Source of the DNA: Candidatus Aminicenantota bacterium
Lineage (GTDB): Bacteria; Acidobacteriota; Aminicenantia; S016-38
Direction of reading: 5' to 3'
Length of the DNA: 40,507 nt
NCBI GenBank assembly: GCA_026987025.1
Contig: JALSNJ010000022.1
Location: 1-40,507, forward strand
Part shown: piece by piece, positions 8,383-15,989 of the stretch
Numbering within the stretch: the first letter of the stretch is position 1
Layout of the letters: each line of letters starts with the position of its first letter
Program-made: the position numbers and the translations under genes
The notes under the pieces: model-generated
Told to the model about the DNA's origin: nothing
The model's database searches: none
The model's input: only the letters and a program-made list of their open reading frames with translations

Positions 8383-9279
8383 ATGGAAGATGAAAGGGGA
8401 AAAAGGCAGACGGACCAGCATCCGTTTCTCACCGTAATCTGGGGGACCAACTTTGACTTCGGAAAGGAGATGAAGTTAGGGGAAAGACCGGTGCTTATAG
8501 GAAGAAGCAAGGAGGCCAATTTTCGCCTCACCGACAGAATGGTCTCCAGAAGGCACTGCGTCATAAGGCCGGTCAGAGAAAAGGGAAACCTTTATTATTT
8601 AATAGAGGATGTGGGCTCATCCAACGGAACCTATGTGAACGAAGAGAGAATCTTGGACAAAAAAATACTCACCTCCGGAGACAAAATAAGGGTGGGAGAA
8701 ACCATTATAAAATTCCACTACAAGGACGAATACGACACCATGTTTTTCCAGAAACTATACAAAATGGCGGTATACGATGGCCACACAGGCCTGCTAAACA
8801 AAACCTTCTTCATGGACGAGATGAAAATTCAATTTGAGATAGCCTCCAGGCAGGACCTTCCCCTTTCCTTCATCATCCTTGACCTGGACGATTTCAAGAA
8901 GGTCAACGACCAGTATGGCCATCCCGTGGGGGACATAGTTCTGAAGAAAATCGCCGAGATAATAACCACCTCCAAAAGGACACAGGACATCGCAGGAAGG
9001 CTGGGAGGGGAGGAATTCGGGGTGCTGCTTCCTGCCACGGACCTCAAGGGGGCGGTGGCCTTAGGGGAAAGGATAAGGGAAAATGTGGAAAAGACCCCTA
9101 TAAAGGCTTACCACGAAATAATAAGGATAACCATAAGCGCCGGAATATCCAATTATCCCCTGACCGCCTCCAGCCTGAGCGAACTCATAAACCAGGCGGA
9201 CCAGGCCCTTTATCAGGCCAAGAGGATGGGAAAGAACAGGGTCCTCACATACCTTCCCATTGCCGGGGAAGGGAAATAA
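8383..9279 (+). CDS. FHA-GGDEF protein (predicted diguanylate cyclase)
   Basis: This is a 298-residue cytoplasmic protein. An N-terminal FHA domain (about residues 30-115) shows GR (40-41), SRRH (55-58) and GSSNGTYVN (78-86), the conserved phosphothreonine-binding loops. A GGDEF domain (about 125-292) follows with DLDDFKKVND and the active site GGEEF (208-212). An RxxD motif (RTQD, 199-202) lies five residues before GGEEF, so product inhibition by c-di-GMP at the I-site is predicted. The gene starts 15 bases after efp. An FHA domain binds phosphothreonine, so a Ser/Thr kinase encoded in the same operon is an obvious candidate partner, but this is inference. Its 3' end overlaps the converging hutI-like gene by 35 bases. 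Confidence 0.93.
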   Translation: MEDERGKRQTDQHPFLTVIWGTNFDFGKEMKLGERPVLIGRSKEANFRLTDRMVSRRHCVIRPVREKGNLYYLIEDVGSSNGTYVNEERILDKKILTSGDKIRVGETIIKFHYKDEYDTMFFQKLYKMAVYDGHTGLLNKTFFMDEMKIQFEIASRQDLPLSFIILDLDDFKKVNDQYGHPVGDIVLKKIAEIITTSKRTQDIAGRLGGEEFGVLLPATDLKGAVALGERIRENVEKTPIKAYHEIIRITISAGISNYPLTASSLSELINQADQALYQAKRMGKNRVLTYLPIAGEGK

Positions 9280-10483
9280 CCCTTTTTCCTTCCTTGTAAA
9301 CGGCCACCAGCCTTGGCTCGGAGAAGTAATAAAAGATCTGCCGATAATCCTTCAGGTCCAAAACCAGAAAGTCCGCCTTCTTTCCCGGCTCAAGGCTTCC
9401 CACCCTGTGGCCCAGCCCCAGGACATGGGCGGCGTTCAGGGTGGCGGCGGCCAGGGCCTCCTCCATGCTCATTTTCATTTTGAAAACCGCCAGCCAGAGG
9501 GGGAAAAACATGGAAAGGGCCGGGGAACTTCCTGGATTGAAATCCGTGCCCAGGGCCACAGCACCCCCCCCGTCTATAATCTCCCTGGCCGGGGCATACC
9601 TATCCAGGCGGAGGAAAAAGCTAACCGTGGGCATAAGGACTGCCACGGTGTCGGAGCCTGCGATTTTCTTTATGTCTTCGGCGGAGGCATAAAGAATGTG
9701 GTCCACCGAAACCGCCCCCATATCAACGGCCATGGGAATGGCCCCGGTATGGCTGAACTCGTCGGTATGGAGCCTGAGCTTAAACCCCATTTCCTTAGCA
9801 GCCCTGAACATCCTCTCCACCTCATCTGGACTGTATACCCCCTCCTCGCAGAAGGCATCAAAGTAATCGGAAAGCCCCTCCTGGGCCACCCGGGGCATTA
9901 TTTCATTGATAAGCTTCTGCAGGTAATCCTCCTTATCCTCCCCGGGAGGAACATCGTGGCCTCCGAGAAATACGGGAACAACATCCAGGGGAAGGACCTC
10001 GCCCAGGGCCCTGGCCACTCTGAGCTGCTTTATCTCGTCCTGCAGGTTCAACCCGTATCCTGACTTGGCCTCGGTGGAGGCCGTGCCGTTTTTTATAATC
10101 CAGAAGGCCCTTTGCAGGCTCACCTGCAGAAGTTCGTCAAAACTCGCCTCCCTGGTGGCTTTCACAGTGGCCCGGATTCCACCGCCAGCCCTGGCTATCT
10201 CCATATAGGAGTGCCCCTCCAGCTTCATTTGAAATTCCCGCAGCCTTTCCCCGCCGAAGGGAAGGTGATTATGGGCATCCACCAGAGCGGGGATGGCTAT
10301 GGTCCCGAAGTACTCCTCGGTATAGGGAGCCGGAGAGGTCTTATCTCCTATCTCCAGGATCCTTCCGTCCTCCACCAGAATCTCCCCTGGCTCGTAAACC
10401 GCCAGTTTCCCCATTTCCTCCCCCTTTAAGGGAGGGGTTCCCAGAGGGGTTACCACCTGGGAAAATTTAAATTTTTTCCTCAT
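9245..10483 (-). CDS. hutI: Imidazolonepropionase-like amidohydrolase
   Basis: The 412-residue protein follows the HutI pattern throughout. It has a PALVDAHNHLPFGG metal-binding strand (HNH where many relatives have HTH), the segment SYMEIARAGGGI, EAKSGYGL, FLGGHDVPP, LHTDEFSHTGA, a late His (VDHIL), GTDFNPGSSP and NAAHVLGLGHRVGSLEPGKKADFLVLD. HutI opens 4-imidazolone-5-propanoate to formiminoglutamate in histidine breakdown. No other hut gene is in the window, and the gene sits at the end of the cell-division operon, overlapping ftsZ by 17 bases. A different cyclic-amide substrate cannot be excluded. The start at 10483 is preferred over an internal ATG because the first 23 residues align with the usual HutI N terminus. 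Confidence 0.85.
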   Translation of the reverse strand: MRKKFKFSQVVTPLGTPPLKGEEMGKLAVYEPGEILVEDGRILEIGDKTSPAPYTEEYFGTIAIPALVDAHNHLPFGGERLREFQMKLEGHSYMEIARAGGGIRATVKATREASFDELLQVSLQRAFWIIKNGTASTEAKSGYGLNLQDEIKQLRVARALGEVLPLDVVPVFLGGHDVPPGEDKEDYLQKLINEIMPRVAQEGLSDYFDAFCEEGVYSPDEVERMFRAAKEMGFKLRLHTDEFSHTGAIPMAVDMGAVSVDHILYASAEDIKKIAGSDTVAVLMPTVSFFLRLDRYAPAREIIDGGGAVALGTDFNPGSSPALSMFFPLWLAVFKMKMSMEEALAAATLNAAHVLGLGHRVGSLEPGKKADFLVLDLKDYRQIFYYFSEPRLVAVYKEGKRVISLPRQWEGM

Positions 10484-11687
10484 CCTCCTCTCCTTCCTGG
10501 AAAAGGAGCCCGTCCTTCTCCGTTCTATCCGGGATGCGTATTACATTTTGTTTCTTTTTTTTATTCTTTTTTATAGGGGGTCCGAAGGGGAAATAATCCT
10601 CCTCAACCTCCGGTTCCTCGGGCAAGTCCACCCGGGAGGTGCTCATGGGGCCCGGGCTTGTGGAAACCTTAACGAGTTCCTCCTCCTTCATGGTCCCCCC
10701 CGTTTCTTTCTCCTCAAAATCCGTGGCTATTACGGTAACCCTCACCCTCCCCTCCATATCCTCGCTTTGAAGATAGCCCATCTTAAGGTCAGGGTTTATG
10801 TCAGGGAACTTATCCTTGGCCTCGGATATCACCGCTTCCACTATGGAAAACATGCTTTTCAGGTCTGTGTCAGGGCCCAGGGCTATGTGGAGAAGGATGG
10901 ACTGGGCTCCCCTTATGTTGTTCCTCTCCAGAATGGGGGAATGCAGGGCTTTTTCCAGGGCCTCCTCTATTCTGTTCTCTCCGGTTCCCTCCCCTACCCC
11001 GATGATGGTTTTTCCCTTTCCGGAAAGCTTTGCCTTTATATCGGAGAGGTCAAGCCTCATGTCCGAAGGCTTGAGAATAACATCCCTCAGGGCCACCACC
11101 GCATTGTAAAGGAGCTGGTCTATTTCTCTGAAGGCTTCCTTCGGTGGTCTGGTAAGGTCCCCGTTCTTGATGTTGGAATTCAGGGCCACCATGATGGCGT
11201 CCACCTTCTCCCTCAACTCCTCCAGCCCCCTCTCCGCCTTTTTCTTGGTCTGGGGGCCTTCAAAATCAAAGGGCATTATGGCAAAGGCTATGGTCAGGAT
11301 TCTGTTCTCCCGGGCAAGGTCCGCCACCACCGGCGAAGCTCCGGTGCCGGTGCCCCCTCCCAGCCCCGCTGCTATGAAAAGGACATCGGTCTCCTCCAGG
11401 GCGGCCTGTATTTTATCCGAATCCTTCTGAGCAGCCTCCCTCCCCTTTTCCGGATCTCCCCCGGTTCCCACCCCACGGGTCATGCTCTCCCCTATCTGTA
11501 TCTTCACATGAGCCCTGGAAGAAGCCAAAGAATACCTGTCTGTATTTATGGCCACCAGCCTCACCCCCTCCACCTCTTTTTCAGCCAGGATGCCTATGGT
11601 GTTGCACCCGGCTCCTCCTACTCCCACCACAGTAATCCTGGGAGACCCGTCCTCATAGCCCACTGAAATGTCCAGTCTCTCTTCCAT
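10467..11687 (-). CDS. ftsZ: Cell division protein FtsZ (divergent)
   Basis: This is the tubulin-like GTPase that forms the division ring. The chosen ATG at 11687 gives 406 aa and has a G-rich site 14 bases after the ftsA stop. A longer frame reaching 11762 would add 25 residues that lie inside ftsA. The G domain has VVGVGGAGCNT (20-30), INTD and the tubulin signature LGGGTGTG (109-116). The GTPase-activating T7 loop reads RLDLSD (211-216): both acidic residues are present but the usual Asn is Arg211. The segment that is normally IPND reads ALNSN. The C-terminal tail is charged and ends in acidic residues. The usual short hydrophobic peptide (of the DIPxFLR type) for FtsA binding is not evident, though NVIRIPDR resembles a degenerate version. 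Confidence 0.92.
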   Translation of the reverse strand: MEERLDISVGYEDGSPRITVVGVGGAGCNTIGILAEKEVEGVRLVAINTDRYSLASSRAHVKIQIGESMTRGVGTGGDPEKGREAAQKDSDKIQAALEETDVLFIAAGLGGGTGTGASPVVADLARENRILTIAFAIMPFDFEGPQTKKKAERGLEELREKVDAIMVALNSNIKNGDLTRPPKEAFREIDQLLYNAVVALRDVILKPSDMRLDLSDIKAKLSGKGKTIIGVGEGTGENRIEEALEKALHSPILERNNIRGAQSILLHIALGPDTDLKSMFSIVEAVISEAKDKFPDINPDLKMGYLQSEDMEGRVRVTVIATDFEEKETGGTMKEEELVKVSTSPGPMSTSRVDLPEEPEVEEDYFPFGPPIKKNKKKKQNVIRIPDRTEKDGLLFQEGEEDEEKI

Positions 11688-11701
11688 AATTCCCCCCCCT
11701 T

Positions 11702-12895
11702 TTATTTTTTCCTGAAAATCTTTCCTATCCTTTGAAGCAGGGAATCTCCCCTGCCCTCCCAACCCTCCATGTTCCTTGTGAAGTGAAGCAGGCCCACCAG
11801 CAGAGAAAACTCCGGCCCCCTGTGGTCCGGGGGAAAATCAAGGATTCCGTGGAAGTTGCTGGGTCCTGAAAGCCGAACCACCGAGGAAAAAAACCGGGCC
11901 ATGTATTCCCTGAGGCCCTTGAGCTGGGCACCGCCGCCGGTGAGCACTATCCCGTTGGTTCTGGGCAGCTGCCAGCCCACCGCCTCTATGTCCTGTTTCA
12001 TGGCGGCGAAAAGCCTCTCTGCCCTGGGCAGGATGGTGCTGGTAAGGTCGGAATAGGTGAGAACCCTCTGGCTCCCGTCCAGGAGGGTTACCGGAAGGCT
12101 GCCGGACTCGTCTTCTTCGTCCAGCAGGCTCACATGTTTTATCTTCATCCTCTCGGCTTCCTTCATGGTTATACCGAACTTCACCGATATGTCCTTGGTG
12201 AAATCCTTACCTCCCACCTCGTAGGTGAAGATCCTGTAAAGCATCTTCCGGTGAATCAGGGAAACATCGGTGGTCTCCGCCCCCATGTCTACCACCATTA
12301 CCCCGGCCTCCCTATCCTCCTCGGTTATAAGGGCCTCTGGCACAGCCACATGGTTGAGGATCACCTTCTTCGGGAAAAACCCCACCCTTTTAACCAGCTG
12401 CTCCAGGTTTCTGAGGGCTATGTTGCTGTGGGTCACCACCTGAACCTTTACATCTAAGGAGTTTCCCAGCATTCCCTCGGGCTCCTCAACCTTCATGTCG
12501 TTGACTATGTAGATGAAGGGCAGGATGTGGAGAACCTCCCTGTCCGGGGGAAGGCTTACGGCACCGGCATTCTCCACAGCCCTCCTCTTTTCCCTCTTGG
12601 TGATGGCGTTTCCCACCACATAGGTCCTTCCAGTCCCCTGGATCATCTCGGCTTCCTTCCCCCCGATATTTATGAATATATCGTTGACCTGAAGGTCCAC
12701 ATTCCTTTCTGCCTCCTCCACCGCCTCCTTCAGAAGTTCAGAGGCCTCCAGAAGGTTAACTATCCTCCCCCTTTCTATGCCCCGGGAAGGCTGATGGTGG
12801 ACGGCCAGCACCCTCAGGTTGCCGTCCTTCTGCCGACGGGCTATGGCCACGGCTATCTTCTTGGAACCCAGGTCAACCACTGCGTAAACGCTCAT
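11702..12895 (-). CDS. ftsA: Cell division protein FtsA
   Basis: This is the actin-like membrane tether of FtsZ (397 aa). It shows VVDLGSKKIAVAI (phosphate 1 loop, residues 6-18), the 1C subdomain inserted after about residue 80, VMVVDMGAETTDVSLI (phosphate 2) and GIVLTGGGAQLKGL (adenosine motif). The C terminus LLQRIGKIFRKK is a positively charged amphipathic helix, as expected for membrane binding. The start overlaps the ftsQ stop in an ATGA. Confidence 0.95.
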   Translation of the reverse strand: MSVYAVVDLGSKKIAVAIARRQKDGNLRVLAVHHQPSRGIERGRIVNLLEASELLKEAVEEAERNVDLQVNDIFINIGGKEAEMIQGTGRTYVVGNAITKREKRRAVENAGAVSLPPDREVLHILPFIYIVNDMKVEEPEGMLGNSLDVKVQVVTHSNIALRNLEQLVKRVGFFPKKVILNHVAVPEALITEEDREAGVMVVDMGAETTDVSLIHRKMLYRIFTYEVGGKDFTKDISVKFGITMKEAERMKIKHVSLLDEEDESGSLPVTLLDGSQRVLTYSDLTSTILPRAERLFAAMKQDIEAVGWQLPRTNGIVLTGGGAQLKGLREYMARFFSSVVRLSGPSNFHGILDFPPDHRGPEFSLLVGLLHFTRNMEGWEGRGDSLLQRIGKIFRKK

Positions 12896-13542
12896 TTTGT
12901 CCTTCTCAAATAAAGTTTACCCTCTGCCCTCAAATCCACCAAGGAAAAGTTTCTATCCTCATCCAGAAGGGGCAGAATTTCCTCCAGGAACCTTAACTTC
13001 CCCTTAAAACCCTTCAGAGGCAGCAAAACCCTCCACTTTTTACCCCTCAGCTGAGCCTCCAGGAAGAAGGGAGAGCGGATCCACACCCAGGAAAAAACCC
13101 TCAGTGCCCCTTTGTTTACCCTTATAAACCTCATCTGAAAATCCATGGGTAGCGATGAATATTTAAAGTAAAGACCCACCCTTTCGCATCCTTCCTTGAT
13201 GGACTTACCCTCCCGGTCCACCAGAATCTCCTTTCCATCCTTCAGCATGCACGCAAAGGGTTGTATTCGGTGGATATTGACCAGAAGGGTATGGGGATAG
13301 ATCTTCCTCACCTCCACATCCCCCACAAAGGGGTCCGAGGATACCAGGGCCATGACATCCTCCCTTTCTATCTTCCTCAGGTCCCTGCCGTAAAGACCTG
13401 CGAACATATCCCCGGACGCCCCCTTCACCACGATTTTCCTGACCTCAAAGGTCCCCTCCCTGCCCCCAAAATAAACCCCGGAATAAACAAATACCCCGGC
13501 GGCCAAAAGGGTCAGGAAAACCTCAGGAATCCTTCCCCTCAT
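12892..13542 (-). CDS. ftsQ: Cell division protein FtsQ/DivIB
   Basis: This is a 216-residue bitopic membrane protein of the divisome. One transmembrane helix (about residues 8-25, VFLTLLAAGVFVYSGVYF) is followed by a POTRA-like domain (about 30-100: FEVRKIVVKGA...VRKIYPHTLLVNI) and a beta domain. The family assignment rests on this architecture plus the position between murC and ftsA. It is on the short side for FtsQ. It overlaps murC by 20 bases and ftsA by 4. Confidence 0.87.
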   Translation of the reverse strand: MRGRIPEVFLTLLAAGVFVYSGVYFGGREGTFEVRKIVVKGASGDMFAGLYGRDLRKIEREDVMALVSSDPFVGDVEVRKIYPHTLLVNIHRIQPFACMLKDGKEILVDREGKSIKEGCERVGLYFKYSSLPMDFQMRFIRVNKGALRVFSWVWIRSPFFLEAQLRGKKWRVLLPLKGFKGKLRFLEEILPLLDEDRNFSLVDLRAEGKLYLRRTK

Positions 13543-14899
13543 TCAGGGCCTCCTTAATTTTATCCACATATTTCGTAATGCTTCCTGCCCCCAGAAGGGC
13601 CACCACATCCCCCGGCGCAGTTATCTCCCTTAAGAGGGCTGGAAGTTCCTCCAGCCGGGGGCAGAAAAATACCTCCCCCTTTATTCGCTTCAGGGTCCTG
13701 AAGAGAAGTTCTCCGTTCACCCCCTCTATGGGCTTTTCCCCCGCCGGGTAAACCTCCGTTATAACCACCCTGTCGGCTCCGGAAAGGGTCAGGGCAAATT
13801 TCTCGTTCATCCTGGCCAGCCTGGTGTAACGATGGGGCTGAAAGACCACCACCAGCCTCCGGGAAGGGTGAAGCTGCCTCAGGGTTTCCATAACCGTTCT
13901 TATTTCCGTGGGATGATGGGCATAGTCCTCGTAAACCTCCCTTTCCCCGGCCTTACCTCTAAAATCCAGCCTCCTCCTCACCCCCTGAAATTCCTCCAGA
14001 GCCCGGCGAATTTCCTCCATGGGAACGCCCAGGGTAAAGGTAAGGGCCACCGCCGCTGCAGCATTGTAAACATTGTGGATGCCGGCCACCTTCAATTTAA
14101 AGACGGTGCCCTTCAGCCTGAAGAGGGTATAACTCTCCTTCCTGCCGAGAAACTCTGCCCGGAAATCGGATTCCTCCTTCAGGGAATAGCTGACCCTGTA
14201 CCTTTCTATGAGCGGTTCTATTTCCTTAGTGGCGGGGTCATCCCTGTTTATGACCACAAACCCGAAAAAGGGCAAATTTCCGATGAACTGGAGGAAGGCC
14301 CTTTTTATCGCCTCCAGGTTGGGGTAGTAATCCAGGTGGTCCTCCTCTATATTGGTGATGACCTCCGCCGAGGGATAAAGCCTGAGGAAGGAGCCGTCGC
14401 TTTCGTCGGCCTCAGCCACCAGGAACTTCCCCCTGCCCATTTTGGCGGTGGCCCCAATGTGGAAGGGAATTCCCCCCACCACCACCGTAGGGTCAAGGCC
14501 GGCCCGGGAAAGAATGAGCCCTATCATGGAAGTGGTGGTGGTCTTGCCATGGGTCCCGGCCACGGCCACCGAATACTTCATCCTCATCAGCTGAGCAAGG
14601 ACTTCTGCCCTGGGAATAACCGGTATTCCCCTCCGTTGGGCGGCCATCACCTCCACATTGTCCCTTCCGATGGCCGAGGAGACCACCACCACCTGGGCAG
14701 AGCTTACATTTTCCGGTCTATGACCGAGGGTTATGGGAATTCCCAGGGCCCTCAGCCGCCGCACATTTTCCCCCTCGTTTATGTCGCTGCCTGTAATTTC
14801 AAACCCGAGGTTGTGAAGGATCTCGGCTATACCGCTCATCCCGCTTCCCCCTATTCCCACCATGTGAACCCTCTTCACCACGGAAAGTTCAGGTATCAT
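13523..14899 (-). CDS. murC: UDP-N-acetylmuramate-L-alanine ligase
   Basis: This enzyme adds L-Ala to UDP-MurNAc, the first amino acid of the peptidoglycan stem peptide (458 aa). The N-terminal Rossmann domain has HMVGIGGSGMSGIAEIL, the central ATPase domain has AGTHGKTTTT and EADESDGSFL, and the C-terminal domain has DYAHHPTEI and QPHRYTRL. Together these are diagnostic of MurC. The ATG has a GGAGGAGGGA site and overlaps ftsW by 11 bases. In most bacteria murG lies between ftsW and murC. Here it does not. Confidence 0.96.
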   Translation of the reverse strand: MIPELSVVKRVHMVGIGGSGMSGIAEILHNLGFEITGSDINEGENVRRLRALGIPITLGHRPENVSSAQVVVVSSAIGRDNVEVMAAQRRGIPVIPRAEVLAQLMRMKYSVAVAGTHGKTTTTSMIGLILSRAGLDPTVVVGGIPFHIGATAKMGRGKFLVAEADESDGSFLRLYPSAEVITNIEEDHLDYYPNLEAIKRAFLQFIGNLPFFGFVVINRDDPATKEIEPLIERYRVSYSLKEESDFRAEFLGRKESYTLFRLKGTVFKLKVAGIHNVYNAAAAVALTFTLGVPMEEIRRALEEFQGVRRRLDFRGKAGEREVYEDYAHHPTEIRTVMETLRQLHPSRRLVVVFQPHRYTRLARMNEKFALTLSGADRVVITEVYPAGEKPIEGVNGELLFRTLKRIKGEVFFCPRLEELPALLREITAPGDVVALLGAGSITKYVDKIKEALNEGKDS

Positions 14900-15989
14900 T
14901 TTCCCTCCTCCAGGCCCAAAGGTGAACCAGAAGGGCTACCTGCAAAAGGGCGGATATCATGGCGGTACCTCCGTAGCTCATGAAGGGCAGGGGTATCCCT
15001 TTAGTGGGGAAAAGGCCCACATTTACCGTTATGTTAATGAGAGCCTGAAACACTAAGGAAAAACTAACCCCGTAGGCGATGAGGGAAGCCTGGGGATTGT
15101 TAAGGTAAGCTGCGGCGGAGAAACCGGAGTAAAGGAGAAGAAGAAAGAGGAAAATCACCGCCGATGTTCCCACGAAGCCCAGCTCCTCCCCCAGGATGGA
15201 GAAGATATAATCCGAATGGGCTTCGGGGAGATAAAAGAATTTCTCCAGGCTTTCACCGGGACTGCTCCCTGTAAGGCCTCCGGAGCCCAGGGCCACCAGC
15301 GCCTGATAAGCCTGGGTGGAGACCACCCTGGTCTCCTTCTTTGAAAAGAAATCCTTAATTCTTCTTCTAACATGCTTGCCCTTGTCTGTGAAAAGGACTA
15401 AGACTCCTATGAGGAGCAAAAGTATCCCTGCCCACCTAAGCAGTTTTCTGAAGGACAACCTTCCCAGAAGCATCAGGAAACTGCCCAGGGCTAAAAGGAA
15501 AAAGGCCGTGCCTATATCAGGCTCCAGGGCCACCAGACCCACCATAGCCGTTAAATAAATCAGAGTAAGGTTCTGCCATAGGTTGGCCCTTTTATTTACC
15601 AGAAGGTATGAAAGGGTGAGGATAAGGACGACCTTAGCCAGCTCTGAAGGTTGAAAGGTGACCCCTCCCACCTCCACCCATCGGTGGGCGCCGTTTCTGG
15701 CAGGGAAGAGGAAAACCGCCAAAAGAAGGGAAAAAAGAGCGATGTTGGAAAGCACGATCAACCATCCCCTCAGGTAAAATTTTTGCTTTATGCTTATCAA
15801 AATATACCCAAGGGTTATCCCTACCAGGATGAAGAGAATGTGTTTCAGAAAAAAGGCGAACTTTACCGAGGGAAACCTCAGGTAAAGCAACATGGAGGCG
15901 CTGTCAGCGGCCAGGGCCCCCAGAAGTATGAGCAGGACCGTGGATATCACCGGTCCCTTGGGAAGGCGCCAGAAAAGGTTATCCGTCAT
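14889..15989 (-). CDS. ftsW: Peptidoglycan glycosyltransferase FtsW (SEDS)
   Basis: This is a SEDS-family integral membrane protein that polymerises lipid II at the septum together with its class B PBP (366 aa, about ten transmembrane helices). The WVEVGGVTFQPSELAKV segment, the catalytic-Asp region EPDIGTAF, the large loop ending HSDYIFSILGEELGFVG and PLPFMSYGG are all present. It is called FtsW rather than RodA because of its position between murD and murC in the dcw operon. It overlaps both neighbours by 11 bases. Confidence 0.94.
   Translation of the reverse strand: MTDNLFWRLPKGPVISTVLLILLGALAADSASMLLYLRFPSVKFAFFLKHILFILVGITLGYILISIKQKFYLRGWLIVLSNIALFSLLLAVFLFPARNGAHRWVEVGGVTFQPSELAKVVLILTLSYLLVNKRANLWQNLTLIYLTAMVGLVALEPDIGTAFFLLALGSFLMLLGRLSFRKLLRWAGILLLLIGVLVLFTDKGKHVRRRIKDFFSKKETRVVSTQAYQALVALGSGGLTGSSPGESLEKFFYLPEAHSDYIFSILGEELGFVGTSAVIFLFLLLLYSGFSAAAYLNNPQASLIAYGVSFSLVFQALINITVNVGLFPTKGIPLPFMSYGGTAMISALLQVALLVHLWAWRRENDT

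Noticed and set aside
10412-10483. An internal ATG (codon 24) as the true hutI start
   Set aside because: It has a good GGGAGG site, but residues 1-23 align with the usual HutI N terminus, so the longer form is kept.
10548-11666. A 372-codon plus-strand frame opposite ftsZ
   Set aside because: Antisense shadow of ftsZ with no recognisable domain.
11688-11762. A 25-residue N-terminal extension of FtsZ
   Set aside because: It lies within the ftsA 3' end, while the ATG at 11687 has its own G-rich site after the ftsA stop.
13832-14983. A 383-codon plus-strand frame opposite murC
   Set aside because: Antisense shadow of murC with no domain and no ribosome binding site.
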